Source: Annulohypoxylon bovei var. microspora
Lineage: Eukaryota; Ascomycota; Sordariomycetes; Xylariales; Hypoxylaceae
Reading direction: 5' to 3'
NCBI GenBank assembly: GCA_022836615.1
Contig: MU405258.1
Location: 1 to 64,000, forward strand
Length of the DNA: 64,000 bases
In this document: positions 44,655 through 55,800 of the stretch, piece after piece
How the letters are laid out: every line of letters starts with the position of its first letter
Numbering within the stretch: position 1 is the first letter of the stretch
Position numbers and translations under genes: made by a program
The notes under the pieces: model-generated
Seen by the model: only the letters and a program-made list of their open reading frames with translations
Database searches by the model: none
What the model was told of the DNA's origin: nothing

Positions 44655-47011
44655 ATGAAATTCCTCGCTTCCATCCAGCTACTTGCCACGGCTGCCGAAG
44701 CCGCCTTCACGTGGCAGAATGTCAAGATCGGGGGTGGTGGTGGTTTCGTCCCGGGAATCGTGTTCCACCCGACGGCGAAGGGGGTCGCGTACGCCCGGAC
44801 GGATATCGGTGGTCTGTACCGGCTGAACTCGCAGGATGACTCGTGGACGGCGATAACGGATGGCATTACGGATAATGCAAATTGGCACAACTGGGGTGTC
44901 GATGCCATTGCTGTCGACCCGCAGGATGAAAACGTCGTGTACGCAGCTGTGGGCACGTATACAAACGATTGGTATGCCGTAATGGGATGCATTTGATCTT
45001 GCGCCGCTAATACCAACTTAGGGACCCGAATCCCGGCTCTATAATCCGGAGTAGTGATAAAGGTGCTACATGGAAAACCACCGCCCTCTCCTTCAAGGTT
45101 GGGGGCAACATGCCAGGGAGAGGAATGGGCGAGCGTCTCGCTGTCGACCCGGCCAACTCCAAGATTCTATACTTCGGTACACGTAGCGGCAATGGTCTGT
45201 GGAAGAGCACAGACGCCGGCGCTACATTTACTAAGGTATCCGCGTTTACGGCGGTCGGAACATTCATCCCTGACCCTAAGGATGTTGGAGGCTATAACGG
45301 CGATAAGCAGGGACTGGCGTTCGTAACCTTTGACTCCACTAGTGGCACGACGGGTGGCGCCACCAAGAGGATCTTCGTAGGTACGGCCGACAACACGACC
45401 GCAAGCGTCTACATATCCGAAGATGCGGGCACGACTTGGAATCCGGTCGAGGGACAGCCGGGCAAATACTTCCCGCACAAGTGTGTTCTGCAACCAAACG
45501 AGAAGGCCTTGTACTTAACGTACAGCGACGGTACGGGCCCCTATGACGGAACTTTGGGCGCTGTGTACCGGTATGATCTTGCAACAAGTACTTGGAAGGA
45601 TATCACGCCAGCATCTGGTAGCGACCTATACTTCGGCTTCGGAGGACTCGGCGTAGATATGCAAAAGCCAGGGACGATCGTCGTAGCGAGCTTGAATTCG
45701 TGGTATCCAGACGCACAAATCTTTAGATCGACGGATTCCGGCGCTACTTGGTCAAACATATGGGCGTGGTCTAACTACCCAGACATGAACCTTTACTACG
45801 GGCAATCGGTAAGCGGGTTAGCCATATGATAGGCGGATGACTGGACTAATATCAGTATCTAGGCATCGAAAGCGCCGTGGATAAAGACGGGCTTCCTTGA
45901 TACCGACACGAAAGATCTTGGATGGATGATCGAGGCGTTGGTGATTAACCCCCTTGATAGTGACCACTGGCTCTACTCGACCGGCCTGACTATATTTGGC
46001 GGTCACGACCTGACCAAATGGGATTCTGCTCACAACGTATCGATCCAGTCGCTCGCAGATGGCATCGAGGAGTTTGCGGTGCAAGATCTTTCTTCGCCTC
46101 CCGGAGGAAGCGAATTATTAGCTGCCGTGGGCGATGACAGCGGGTTCACATTTAAAGATGCAGCCAGTTTGAAGATCTCTCCTAGCACACCCTGGATGAA
46201 CCCTATCTGGTCGACGACCTCGAGCGTCGACTACGCTGGAGCGTCCGTGAAGAGCATTGTCCGCATCGGTAACTCGGCCGGATCGCAACAAGCTGCAGTC
46301 TCGAGTGACGGCGGGGTGAGCTGGAGTACTTATTCGGGGGCAGACACTACCCTGAGCGGCGGAACAGTGGCTTACTCTGCCAAAGGAGACACAGTGCTGT
46401 GGTCAACATCTACTAGCGGCGTGCAGCTTTCCGCAAACCAGGGCACCTTCTCCGCAGTGTCTAGTCTTCCTTCAAGTGCAGTAATTGCCTCAGACAAGCA
46501 GAATAACACCGTCTTCTACGGCGGTTCTGAAGCTAGCTTCTATGTTAGTACTAACACCGGGACTTCATTCGCGAAAGCTGGTTCCCTCGGCAGTGCCACT
46601 GCGGTCCGCGATATTGCGGCTCATCCAACCAAAGCAGGCGAAGTCTGGGTGTCGACTGACGCAGGCATATTCCATTCAACGGACTATGGTTCTTCCTTCG
46701 CACAGGTATCTACCACGTTGAAGAACACGTACCAAGTCGCGCTCGGAAAGGGGTCAGGAAGTACGTGGAATGTGTACGCGTTTGGCACGGGGTCTGCTGG
46801 AGCCAAACTGTACGGCAGCGCGGATAGTGGCGCAACTTGGACTGATATCCAGGGCAGTCAAGGCTTCGGGTCCATCGACAGTTGTAAACTTGCTGGTAGT
46901 GGAAACACAGCCGGGCAAGTGTATGTTGGAACGAACGGGCGTGGGGCCTTCTATGCTTCCGGCACGATTACGAAGAGAAGTGAAGGGAGATCGACGGCCT
47001 TTAACGCATAG
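44655..47011 (+). CDS. Secreted GH74 xyloglucanase-type glycoside hydrolase
   Basis: Three exons, 44655-44971, 45022-45808 and 45863-47011, giving 750 residues. A signal peptide covers about residues 1-17. Seen: AYARTDIGGLYR (Asp50, the first catalytic Asp motif of GH74), WGVDAIAVDP, sialidase-like repeats such as RSSDKGATW, KSTDAGATF, RSTDSGATW and HSTDYGSSF of the two seven-bladed propellers, and LGWMIEALVINPLDSDHWLYSTG. GFGSIDSCKLAG and VYVGTNGRGAFYA close the second propeller. Family role: endo- or exo-cleavage of xyloglucan in plant cell walls, outside the cell. There is no C-terminal cellulose-binding module. The position usually Asp in the IDP segment is Asn397 here, which may affect activity. 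Confidence 0.95.
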
Positions 47012-47763
47012 TCTTCTCTTTAATTCATCTAGCTCGTGCGTGTCTATCCGAATTCTTGATGGGGATATCAAGGTGAATGTGCTTCTAATCGGCTAGTGAC
47101 CTTGTTGTTTTTGCTTTTTTTTATGCGCCAAGGACCTTTTTAAGACTAGGATATCGGGGCCATCTCGTTTGGTCTCATATCTCCACCGTTGCTCAGCCAG
47201 TAAAATCTAGTTTAGTGAGTAGTTGGCACATATGTGTATAAGCCACAAAAAGCTTCTCGTCATACCATAGGCTGAGTAGATATACGTAGATATACGTGTG
47301 TATTGTGAATCGATTCGTCAGAAATTGATGGATTGACTAGGACTAAAATAATTGTGTACATATCTAAGCCCAATCAGCTCAACAATCCCATACCCTAGCT
47401 CTCCCCACAGTTATGACGACGCCGTCTTCTTGGCTCTTTCCTTGCTTGCCTTGTTCTACCTAGTTTCAGATCCAGCTGACAAGAACTACCGGCCTACCTA
47501 GTACATTGAAGGTACGTACTGCACCGCCATCTTTCAAGGTTGTCGGTGAGGAATAAATAAGATAAGGCGTGTCTCAAGACCTGATTTATCTCTTGTAAAC
47601 TCTTCAAAGAATTAAGGAAAAAAGGAAAGCCAGCTTCCAAATTTGAGACATATCAATCTTCCTGATCCGTATGCGGTCCCACTTCTGCCACTTTTTGTTA
47701 AGAGAAATAGTTCAACTAACAAAGACGTAGTACAGTTACCTACCGGATTCTACGTACTCGAAA
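47012..47763. other. Intergenic, no gene seen
   Basis: 750 bases of GH74 3' flank and possible promoter of the small Cys-rich ORF. Contains poly-T (47110-47122) and a repeated GTAGATATACGT (47276-47300). No gene supported. Confidence 0.55.
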
Positions 47764-47934
47764 ATGGCTTGTAACTCATCACACTCTCATCCCGTTGACC
47801 GGAACGGTCCTGGCAGCGCCGCATCTTCAACCATCGAGAGCATCATCAAGCCCGCCGAAGTCACTGGAGGAAAGACGAAATGTATCGACTGTGGTGATTT
47901 CGAGTGCTGCTGTATCCCCTGCACTGTTATGTGA
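47764..47934 (+). CDS. Small Cys-rich protein, 56 residues
   Basis: ATG at 47764 to TGA at 47932-47934. Ser/His/Pro-rich start, then SAASSTIESIIKPAEVTGGK, and a Cys-rich tail KCIDCGDFECCCIPCTVM with six Cys in 16 residues. No signal peptide and no membrane segment, though the Cys cluster could be palmitoylated or bind metal. A clear in-frame organisation and end-loaded Cys are coding-like, but it is short, has no intron and could be spurious. Not recognised as a named family. Confidence 0.45.
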   Translation: MACNSSHSHPVDRNGPGSAASSTIESIIKPAEVTGGKTKCIDCGDFECCCIPCTVM

Positions 47935-48279
47935 GACAAAGATGGAAGTTAGCGATGACGGCACACGATAAACGAGACACGAAGCGGAATCTGTATTTGC
48001 ATACAACGTTTTATTTTGGCCTGATAACGATCTCCTACAAGTAGAGACGTACAGATAGTCTAACAATAAAAAAGGCTTCGGAGAGGCACTGGAACACGTT
48101 CCGAATACCTACTCCTAACCAGCATCAAAATACTCAAACTACAAGGGTATCACATTCCCATTTCGCCTTTGTCCAAAACTCCCTCATGGAAAAAATCCAC
48201 ATTGATGCATAAAGTCCATAACTTTAATGTATTGACCGTAGCGGGCGTCACCCTGAGCAATGATGAGCGGTGTTGTCCC
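47935..48279. other. Intergenic between convergent genes
   Basis: 345 bases; 3' flanks of the small Cys-rich ORF and Med7. Nothing further seen. Confidence 0.5.
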
Positions 48280-49069
48280 CTAAAGATCTCCAACAGCCGT
48301 TGTCCAAATCTCACTTTCGTAGGCCCACGACTCCTTCTTTGACGGAGTCGTCAATGTACTGATGAGTTCGTCCTCGATCTTCAGGCTACCTAATCCTTCC
48401 ATGACCCGATCAGCCTTGTCTTTTGCGTCCCGGATCGCGTTTGTCTCAGCTCGAGTACGGTCTAGCTGAGCCTGCATCATCGAGATGAGTGACTCGCGGG
48501 CTTGGTGGGGTCGGTACTCGTTGATGAGATGATGGAAGTTGATGAATAAGTCGCGAATATCGTTGGTCTTCTCCTCGGCCTGTGTTACATAAGTAGATTA
48601 GACGATGTTCCAAGTTTGGCTTCGCAAACTAAATGAAATAACATACAGCTTCGGGGTTGATAGCTAGAAGTCCCACAAGTTCTAAGAAGTTCAATAGAAT
48701 TGACTTGGCCAATTTCTTGAGAATGAGCGCGCGGTCAAAGTGCTTTCCATCGCGATCTCGCTCCTCCGGGTTCGGAAATAGGCGTCTGATGTTCGACTCC
48801 TCCAGCCGGGGGAGCTCATCGTTCAACCGATAAGTGTCCCCAAAGACTCTCCAGACTCCATCTGCTGGCTCCTGTGGTGGTTGTAGATTGCGCAGTCCGC
48901 GAGGCAAGCCCTGGAGGCGAACCTTCGAGGGATCTTCAACTCCTTCCTTCTCCGCTTGCTCCTTTCGTAGTTCGTTGACGCGCGAGATGTTCTCGGGTGT
49001 GAAGTCGCGCCAGAAGGGAGGTGGAGGAGGCCAGGTGGAAGACACCTGCTGCGGTTGCTCCTCCTCCAT
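48280..49069 (-). CDS. med7: Mediator complex subunit 7
   Basis: Two exons, 49069-48647 and 48579-48280, with a 67-nt intron (GTATGT donor, ACACAG acceptor), giving 240 residues. Seen: the Pro-rich start SSTWPPPPPFWRDFTPENI, then the Med7 core LKKLAKSILLNFLELVGLLAINPEA and, after the splice, AEEKTNDIRDLFINFHHLINEYRPHQARESLISMMQAQ, diagnostic of Med7. A coiled coil (RTRAETNAIRDAKDKADRVMEGL) follows. Family role: a middle-module subunit that pairs with Med21 and Med31 to link activators to RNA polymerase II in the nucleus. Length is usual for fungi. High confidence. Confidence 0.96.
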
Positions 49070-49704
49070 TATTTCGCACTATTAGTGATACAAGAGATAG
49101 ATTTTCTTGAGTTGTGGTATGAAGAGGTGGAAAAATTCAACCGGGTTGAAATATGAACAAACCGGTTGATGTTTTGTAAAGTAAAGTAGCATTGCTCAAC
49201 ACTAAAATCAGTACCGAGTCACAACCTTATTATCGATAAACTTAGTAGGTAGGTACTTGTGTAACAGCTTCCAGGCTACTCCGCAATAGCCTATGTAAGC
49301 TCCAGCTCCAATTGGGGAAGCCTTCTAGGTGCGGGGGCCACCCTAGAAAAGGCTAAGCTAAAGCTGTGGCTGAACTCCCGACAGGCTGACCCGCATCCCA
49401 GTAAGGTCAGCCCGCCTCACTACTAAAGCAGCTTAGGTAGGACTAACCGCCGGAAAAAAAAGAAAGCAGCCACAAGCGATCGTCACCATGACAGGTAGTC
49501 ACTGGAGCTGAGCGTGGACCCCAAACTAAAAAAAGACAAATCTCGAAACTTTATAACAACATTCAAACCACCTACCTACCCGGGTAGCCACGAAGCCTCA
49601 TCCGATTCTACCGAACTCATCAACCACACACACACACACCGACTTTCTACGCGCAAGAAGCAAGCAAACCATCGTACGAGCAACCACCACCACCACCGTC
49701 CGCA
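49070..49704. other. Divergent promoter region
   Basis: 635 bases between med7 (-) and the zinc-finger gene (+). Contains TAGGTAGGTAC at 49243, an A-run near 49455 and a CA microsatellite (49627-49642) in the probable leader of the zinc-finger gene. No gene supported. Confidence 0.6.
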
Positions 49705-50859
49705 ATGGCAGACGCCCGCGCCCTCCTCCGCGCCCACCGCGCCGAGCACCGCGTCAAGCACCCGCACGCCGCGTACTCGGACGCCGGCAAGCTGCTCTGC
49801 AAGCTGTGCCACGAGCCCGTGAAGTCGGAGTCGCTATGGGAGAGCCACGTCCGGGGCCCGAACCACCGGAAGAGGGCGCAGTCACAAGCAACAACACTCG
49901 CCATCTCCACCGCCACCACCACCACTACCGTAGACCGGAGTAGCAGCAACGGAGGGGGTGGAAAGCGCAAGCTCGACGACGTCGACTCCCCCCAGTCCTC
50001 AGCGTCCGACGACGCGGCCGAGGACGCGATCCGGCGGAAGCGCAGCAGGGCGGACATCGGCGGCGGCGGCGAGGCGCGGCACACGCCCCCGCTGCTGGGC
50101 CGGCGTGCCTCGAACACGCCCGTGCAGGGCGTCGAGATCGCGATACCGTCGCGGCCCGCCACCCCCGCCGCGGGCTCGAACTCGGCGACGTCGACGCCGA
50201 AGGGCATGCCCGTGGGCCGCTCACCGCTCATCGGCAGCGAGGCCCTGGGCACGCCCATGTCTATCTCGACGCCGACGTCCACGCCGTCCCAGGCCAATAT
50301 ACCTATATCGACGCAATCGGTCACCGGGCCCTCTAATGCCAATCCCGCTACCGCTTCCGCCACCAATTCTGATACAAACCCCACATCCCAAGCCGCGGTG
50401 GACGAAGCCGAATGGGCGGCCTTCGAGGCCGATATCGCCTCGGCCTCGACGCCGCCCAACCCCAACGACGCGTCCTTCTCGGGCGCCACGATCAGCGCGC
50501 CGGCGCTCACCGCCGCGCAGCTGGCCGCGAAGTCCGAGGAGGAGTCCAACGAGCGGCGGAAGCACGAGCAGGACGCGCGGATGGCGGACGAGCGGGAGGA
50601 CGCGACGCTGGCGCTCGAGGCCGAGTTCGCCGAGATGGAGGAGCTGGAGTCGCGGGTGCGGCGGCTGAAGGAGCGGCGCGAGGAGCTGCGCAAGGGCTCC
50701 GTGGCGAACCTGCGCGCCGCCGCCGCCGACGACGATTCTGATATCAGCATGACTAAGAGTCCGGCTGGTGGCAAGGAGAACGAGAGTAGCGGTACTATTG
50801 ATGAGGAAGATGAAGATGACGACGAGGATGACGATTGGGATGCTTTCCGGTTTCGGTGA
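49705..50859 (+). CDS. ZNF830/CCDC16-type zinc-finger protein, splicing-associated
   Basis: Intronless, 384 residues. Seen: MADARALLRAHRAEHRVKHP, then a single finger CKLCHEPVKSESLWESHVRGPNH (Cys-x2-Cys-x12-His-x5-His) near residues 32-54, the dsRNA/U1-type C2H2 finger of ZNF830. A long Ala/Ser/Thr-rich linker follows, a helix EMEELESRVRRLKERREELRKG near 309-330 and an acidic tail EEDEDDDEDDDWDAFRF. Family role: nuclear pre-mRNA splicing or DNA-damage factor associated with the spliceosome. It is strikingly GC-rich compared with neighbours, so several long antisense and shifted frames are open here; they are shadows. Confidence 0.88.
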   Translation: MADARALLRAHRAEHRVKHPHAAYSDAGKLLCKLCHEPVKSESLWESHVRGPNHRKRAQSQATTLAISTATTTTTVDRSSSNGGGGKRKLDDVDSPQSSASDDAAEDAIRRKRSRADIGGGGEARHTPPLLGRRASNTPVQGVEIAIPSRPATPAAGSNSATSTPKGMPVGRSPLIGSEALGTPMSISTPTSTPSQANIPISTQSVTGPSNANPATASATNSDTNPTSQAAVDEAEWAAFEADIASASTPPNPNDASFSGATISAPALTAAQLAAKSEEESNERRKHEQDARMADEREDATLALEAEFAEMEELESRVRRLKERREELRKGSVANLRAAAADDDSDISMTKSPAGGKENESSGTIDEEDEDDDEDDDWDAFRFR

Positions 50860-51515
50860 GACGGGGGAACGATGGAAGGGAAAGATTACGAGTGAGAAGG
50901 TGACTGAAGAAGTGAGAGACCCGGAAGCGAAGGCTTGTCTACTAGAGGATGGTGTGATAACATCATAGCATTGGAGAGGACTTCGCCGCGATAAGACGAA
51001 CAAAAGGGGAATACTTTGCATAGGACTACGATGGCGTTCTAATACTATGTCTTACTAATACCATATAGGGGGAAGAGGAAGGCAAAGTTGGCCGAAAAGG
51101 GGGCGTACCCGAGCACATACCCGTCTACGCATCTAAAACTACCTAGCACACTCAATTGCTTCTTGCATTGCTATACATAGTGTACCACAAGGGAGAGTAA
51201 AGTTCCCAGAGACAGAAACTAAAAACCGAGAATATATTGCCGAACGCCTGGTCATCAGGTTAAATCATTTCAAATCAGCCGCCTTTAAAACGCGGTATCC
51301 TTCTGTGTATCTAACAGAGCTTGGACCTTCTTGATGTGAGTAGGTTCTCATTAGCAAATTCTTGTGGGCCTTCGTTAGTCATATCATCCATGCATCCATA
51401 CATCCATACATCCAAACTTGAGGTACTCTGCAAAGCAGAGATGAGTATTCAGCCACTGTGATGAGTAGTGATGAACGGAGGAAGTTGTCCATCCTCTTCA
51501 AACGAATCGGGTCCT
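50860..51515. other. Intergenic between convergent genes
   Basis: 656 bases of 3' flanks. CATCCATACATCCATACATCC-type short repeat near 51388-51415. No gene supported. Confidence 0.55.
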
Positions 51516-52873
51516 TCACATCACACCCGGTGCGTCGTCGTTGTCATTCCCCACACGCTCCCAGAATCTCCTCAGCCGCCAAACCCTCCCGACTCCGAAA
51601 TGTTCCTCTCGTTTTCTAATGCCCTCACTCCTTTCCCTAACCTCGCCACGCCAGACGGCACCAACCCAGCGCCGAAGGCTGTCCTTAAGTCTCTCCTTTT
51701 CGATGGCACGCTTTTTGGCGACAAGACCAGGAGCCACGTTGCCCTCGACAATTTCGGGCGGAAGCACACCGCGCTGGACGAGCGACTCGGCAGATGGTCG
51801 TAGTGGCAGGCGGCGAGAGAGCCGAATTGCAACCAGATTTCGAGCGAGACGCCGGGAGATCTGTGTTGTATGCGTCAGGAAGATATGACGTGCGATCAGC
51901 TCTGCGAGTGTGGGCCGCGAGGGTGATGTCAAGAGGGGGGGTAGGGACACGCGAGCGCGCCGAAGGCGCAGGGTGTGCAAGATAGGGTGTAGGCACAGAG
52001 TCCTAAAGTGGTGGTTGATCTATTGTCATGGTCAGTATAGTATGATCAACGAGACGTTGTATTATCTAAGAGGATTGGTGCTGTGGGGATCGAAGGATTG
52101 ATAAAGGGGGCGTATTGGACCGAGATCAACCCAGTTACGTTTCAACGAACGCGTCTTCATGAGAAAAATACGAGTATGAGAATAATGGCTCATAGTCAGG
52201 TTACATGTGAGAGTGAGACCGCAGGACTCCACGTGCAACCTGAATAAAGACTCAATCATCAAAAAACGGCAAAAATGAGCCGGAGTCTCAGTGTTGCCAT
52301 CATGAGCATAGTATAGACTAGAGAACAACATACCCTTGAAGTAGCTAGTAGATCGCCCACATCTAGAAAGGTGAGTATATGCATCAGGACCTCATTCGGC
52401 AGGACGTCCAGACTCAGCGAGTCCCACCCCCAGCGCAACAAAGACGACGGCCTCGTCACCATGACATCCACCATTCTTTCCTCATGCACTTCTTGAGTAG
52501 ATGACGCATCTAGCGCGGATTGAGACACTCCCGGCGAGGCTGCCGTACCTGGTGACGGGCATGAAACATCCACAAATTGACCCGCGGCTGGCCGCATCCG
52601 GTCGTCGAGAACCCCAGGGTGAAATTCCAGGTGCTCGGAGTCTAAAGCAGCCGCAGCTAGGAAAGTTGGTTGGGCATCAACAATGGAGGCCGTTCTAGAG
52701 GCCGGCTCCCGTAGGGTAGCATCGCCACGCTCGGCAACCGGCGATGAAAAAGGTAGAGAGGACGACGTTTGCGGCAGCAGCGGGTGACGCGACGTAACCA
52801 AGGTCAGCTCACGAGTCTCTGAAGCGAGGTGCTGTTGAGAACCGGGCTCTTCAAGGGCTGAATGCGCCGACAT
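51516..52873 (-). CDS. F-box protein
   Basis: Two exons, 52873-52334 and 52019-51516, giving 347 residues. The first exon ends LDVLPNEVLMHILTFLDVGDLLATSR, a clear F-box (about residues 154-180) after a disordered Ser/Pro-rich start. Skipping from GTATGT to AATAG keeps frame and continues INHHFRTLCLHPILHTLRLRR, then LIARHIFLTHTTQISRRLARNLVAIRLSRRLPLRPSAESLVQRGVLPPE, a conserved fungal arrangement following the F-box. Family role: substrate-receptor of an SCF ubiquitin ligase through Skp1; substrate unknown. The intron would be 314 nt, much longer than the others here, so a small extra exon may be hidden in it. Confidence 0.8.
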
Positions 52874-55800
52874 GTTCGCAGCCTAGCCTAGCCCGTGACG
52901 GGATGCGCGGGGCTACTGCCCAGGTAGCAACGATGATGAAGTGGCAGTAGGGATAGCCCTCCTTCGTTAGGCGTGTCCCCAGCGTAGCGGAGTACTATGA
53001 GAAGTGCAATACAGTACGAGGTCAGTCCTCGGTGAGACTTTGCGTGCGTGAATATATGCCGCTTAATGACAACAAGGTGTGATGGTGAGTGCCAGTCGAT
53101 GTGCCTTATGCCAGCTCGAAGAGTTCCGGGTTCCCCGAGTGGCCGGCAACGCCAAATCTCCAGGATGAGGAGTAGTGTGGTTTGTGATGTGCGGTTAGTT
53201 ACTTGCACCGGAAGAATGCATGTCTCGATGTATGCCTGAGTACGCCCGAGTTATGTCTGACTATGTCTTAGTATGTCTATATCAAACAGCTATTAATGTT
53301 GCGTGTTGAATGAGGCGAGCGGCAGCCAGGGAAGCTATTCCCAGCTAGTGACGCTTATGTACGGCGTTCCTGATGAAGGAGGGGAATGGTACCTAGACGC
53401 GCAAAGAGGGGATAGATTGGCGCACCGGAAATGTCTGTCGTGTTGATAAGACGATACGGGCGGTTAATAATACAGAGAGTCGGTACAGTTTATCTGTTAT
53501 ACATGGGATGTATGTAGGTATGTATGTTGTAAGGCCGTTTAAGCGGTCGAGGTTGTGCAAGGCAACCACTTTAAGGGTAGTTGAAATGAGTGATCATAAA
53601 GGCGTCGGGCTGCTTGAGGGGCTCACAGAAGGGGTCCCTGGCGCGCATGAGGTCGGATAATAGTGCACGCATAGATAATTAGATGATGTGTGACGTTGCT
53701 AAATGAGCGTGATTAACCTAGTGAGGAATTCAATGTTGACATTTACAGATGATGCGTACGCGAGGGTAGTTGAAGATGTTAAGATGTTAAGATAGATGTT
53801 TAAGGAAGTTAAGGAAGGCTAGTGTTAGTTTAGTTCCAAGGTTAGCTCTTGCGAATCGTGTTTCGGTGTTTCGTCAGAGCCACATTGATAGGCATGGCGG
53901 TACCTTCTCTCACTGACGAATGCGTACGTTGATGTACCTACCTCATTGTAAGTCGTACGAGGTACATTGGCTCCATAAGCTTAGCTAAACTAGGTAAACT
54001 AAATGCACGGACTACGGGGTAGGAGGTACCTCACCTTAATATTGATAGTGTCCGGATTGCCAAATTTGGAACAAATCACGAAGTTCTAGTGGTCTAGTTT
54101 CCTTTAGCTAGTGTCACCAATCAACGTTATAAAATCGGACACGGCCCGACCGTCTGATATAAAGCTGCCATCTGCGGGATTCCGAATATTTTCATAGCCG
54201 CTTCGAAAGTTCCGTGTAGGAAATAGAGAAATGACTGACGAAACAAACAATGTAAGTGGCCCGAGTGCTATATTGGTCCGAAGGAAAGCTGGAAAACATT
54301 GGTGCATAACATGTAGTAACAGGTAGTAAATAATCCTTCAGTCTCTATTATCATCCCCGATGTACTCCCTCCGCATATTGGGTTCCCATATGAACGTACG
54401 GCGCCACTTCAGGTGGGACGCGAAATCGACATAGCCCGGTATTTACTTGCCGACCTCCTCGTTACAATGCCAGATCAAGATCGCATGCTGTATTTCGTAC
54501 AGCACGGGAGCGGAACCAGGACTAGGACCAGAGATGATCCAAGATTTCTTACTTACGTAGGAACCGGAACGAATAAGTGCTCTATCTTAAGTAAGAATAC
54601 TGTTCATCTCGCTAGGTAATATTTTAACGTCCGGGATAGATGTACCAGATGTACCGAGGTAGGCGGGAGATCTACGGAGATGGTTCTCCAGAACATGTAG
54701 AACGCGCGGGATGTCATGTACGGATCACGCGTATAGTAGATGCATATACATACACATACACATATACATATACATATACACATACATATACCTACATATA
54801 CCTACATATACGTCAACTATAGTAAGGGGCATATACCTAGGTATGTAGTAAGGGCAGATGCTTGGAGGGGTATTCAGGGGGGATGGGGATAACTGGAGGG
54901 GTAGTTGTATTAATTGACGCTAGAGCTATTACCCCACATGGATTTTGTACATTTTGTCATCTTGCCATTCATGTTTAATGTTTTTCCATTTTGTCATTTT
55001 GTCATTTTGTACACTATCGTTCACATGTAGGTAGGGTCTAGGTGTCTAGGTTATCGCTAAACCTTTAGCTTCAATATGATGCATTCCTGTGTCGGAAAAG
55101 GAAAGGGGCAAGGGTAGAGGACTATCATCGCGCCTTCGTATAGTAATGCTGTTCATGTGTTGTCAAATCTAGCCTTTTTATCTCCATACTTGGGTACAGT
55201 AGCGGCAACCCGAAAAGTGTAAAAAGGTGGATCAAGTTGTGCTATGGAATGGACCCTCAGTCTTAATTGAAGTATTATTATCCCATACAGATAACCTAGT
55301 AAGTTCAGACTAGCCCAAGTCAAATCTAGAATCGATATAATTGGTCAAGTCGCGTGTGTAAGTCGAACGTGATGTCTGATGGTCAGTCAGTCAATCACTT
55401 CCTTCACGCAACCCTTAACTGCGAAATCACATACAACCACGTTTTCATCATATTTTTTCTAAAATAGAACTTCTTGTCTTATTTCGTCATAACCCTATAC
55501 TCATCCCGGCCCGGAAAATAGTTACAGGTTTCTGTTACCTGTCACAATTCCCGGAATCTCGCCCGACGCGTTGCATGTACCTGACATATAAGAACGTGGT
55601 GTTGTAAGTAAGAAAGTATCTCTAAACATCAAATGACGTGTTTCTAGCCCCCAAACCCCCCCGAAGGGTACAGTCCCTTGCCAACACCGGCGACGAACGG
55701 TGGAGCTCGGCGCGGCCTGGAGGGCCGAATGCGGTCGCCTTTTCTGGCCGTCAACGTGGTCGCGATCACTCCGACCCTCTCGGCCTCTCTTTTCGGTTTA

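Noticed and set aside
49647..51021. Long frames antisense to or shifted from the ZNF830-type gene (375, 266 and 236 residues)
   Set aside because: Shadows of a very GC-rich coding sequence. Only the plus frame from 49705 has a zinc finger, a coiled coil and an acidic tail.
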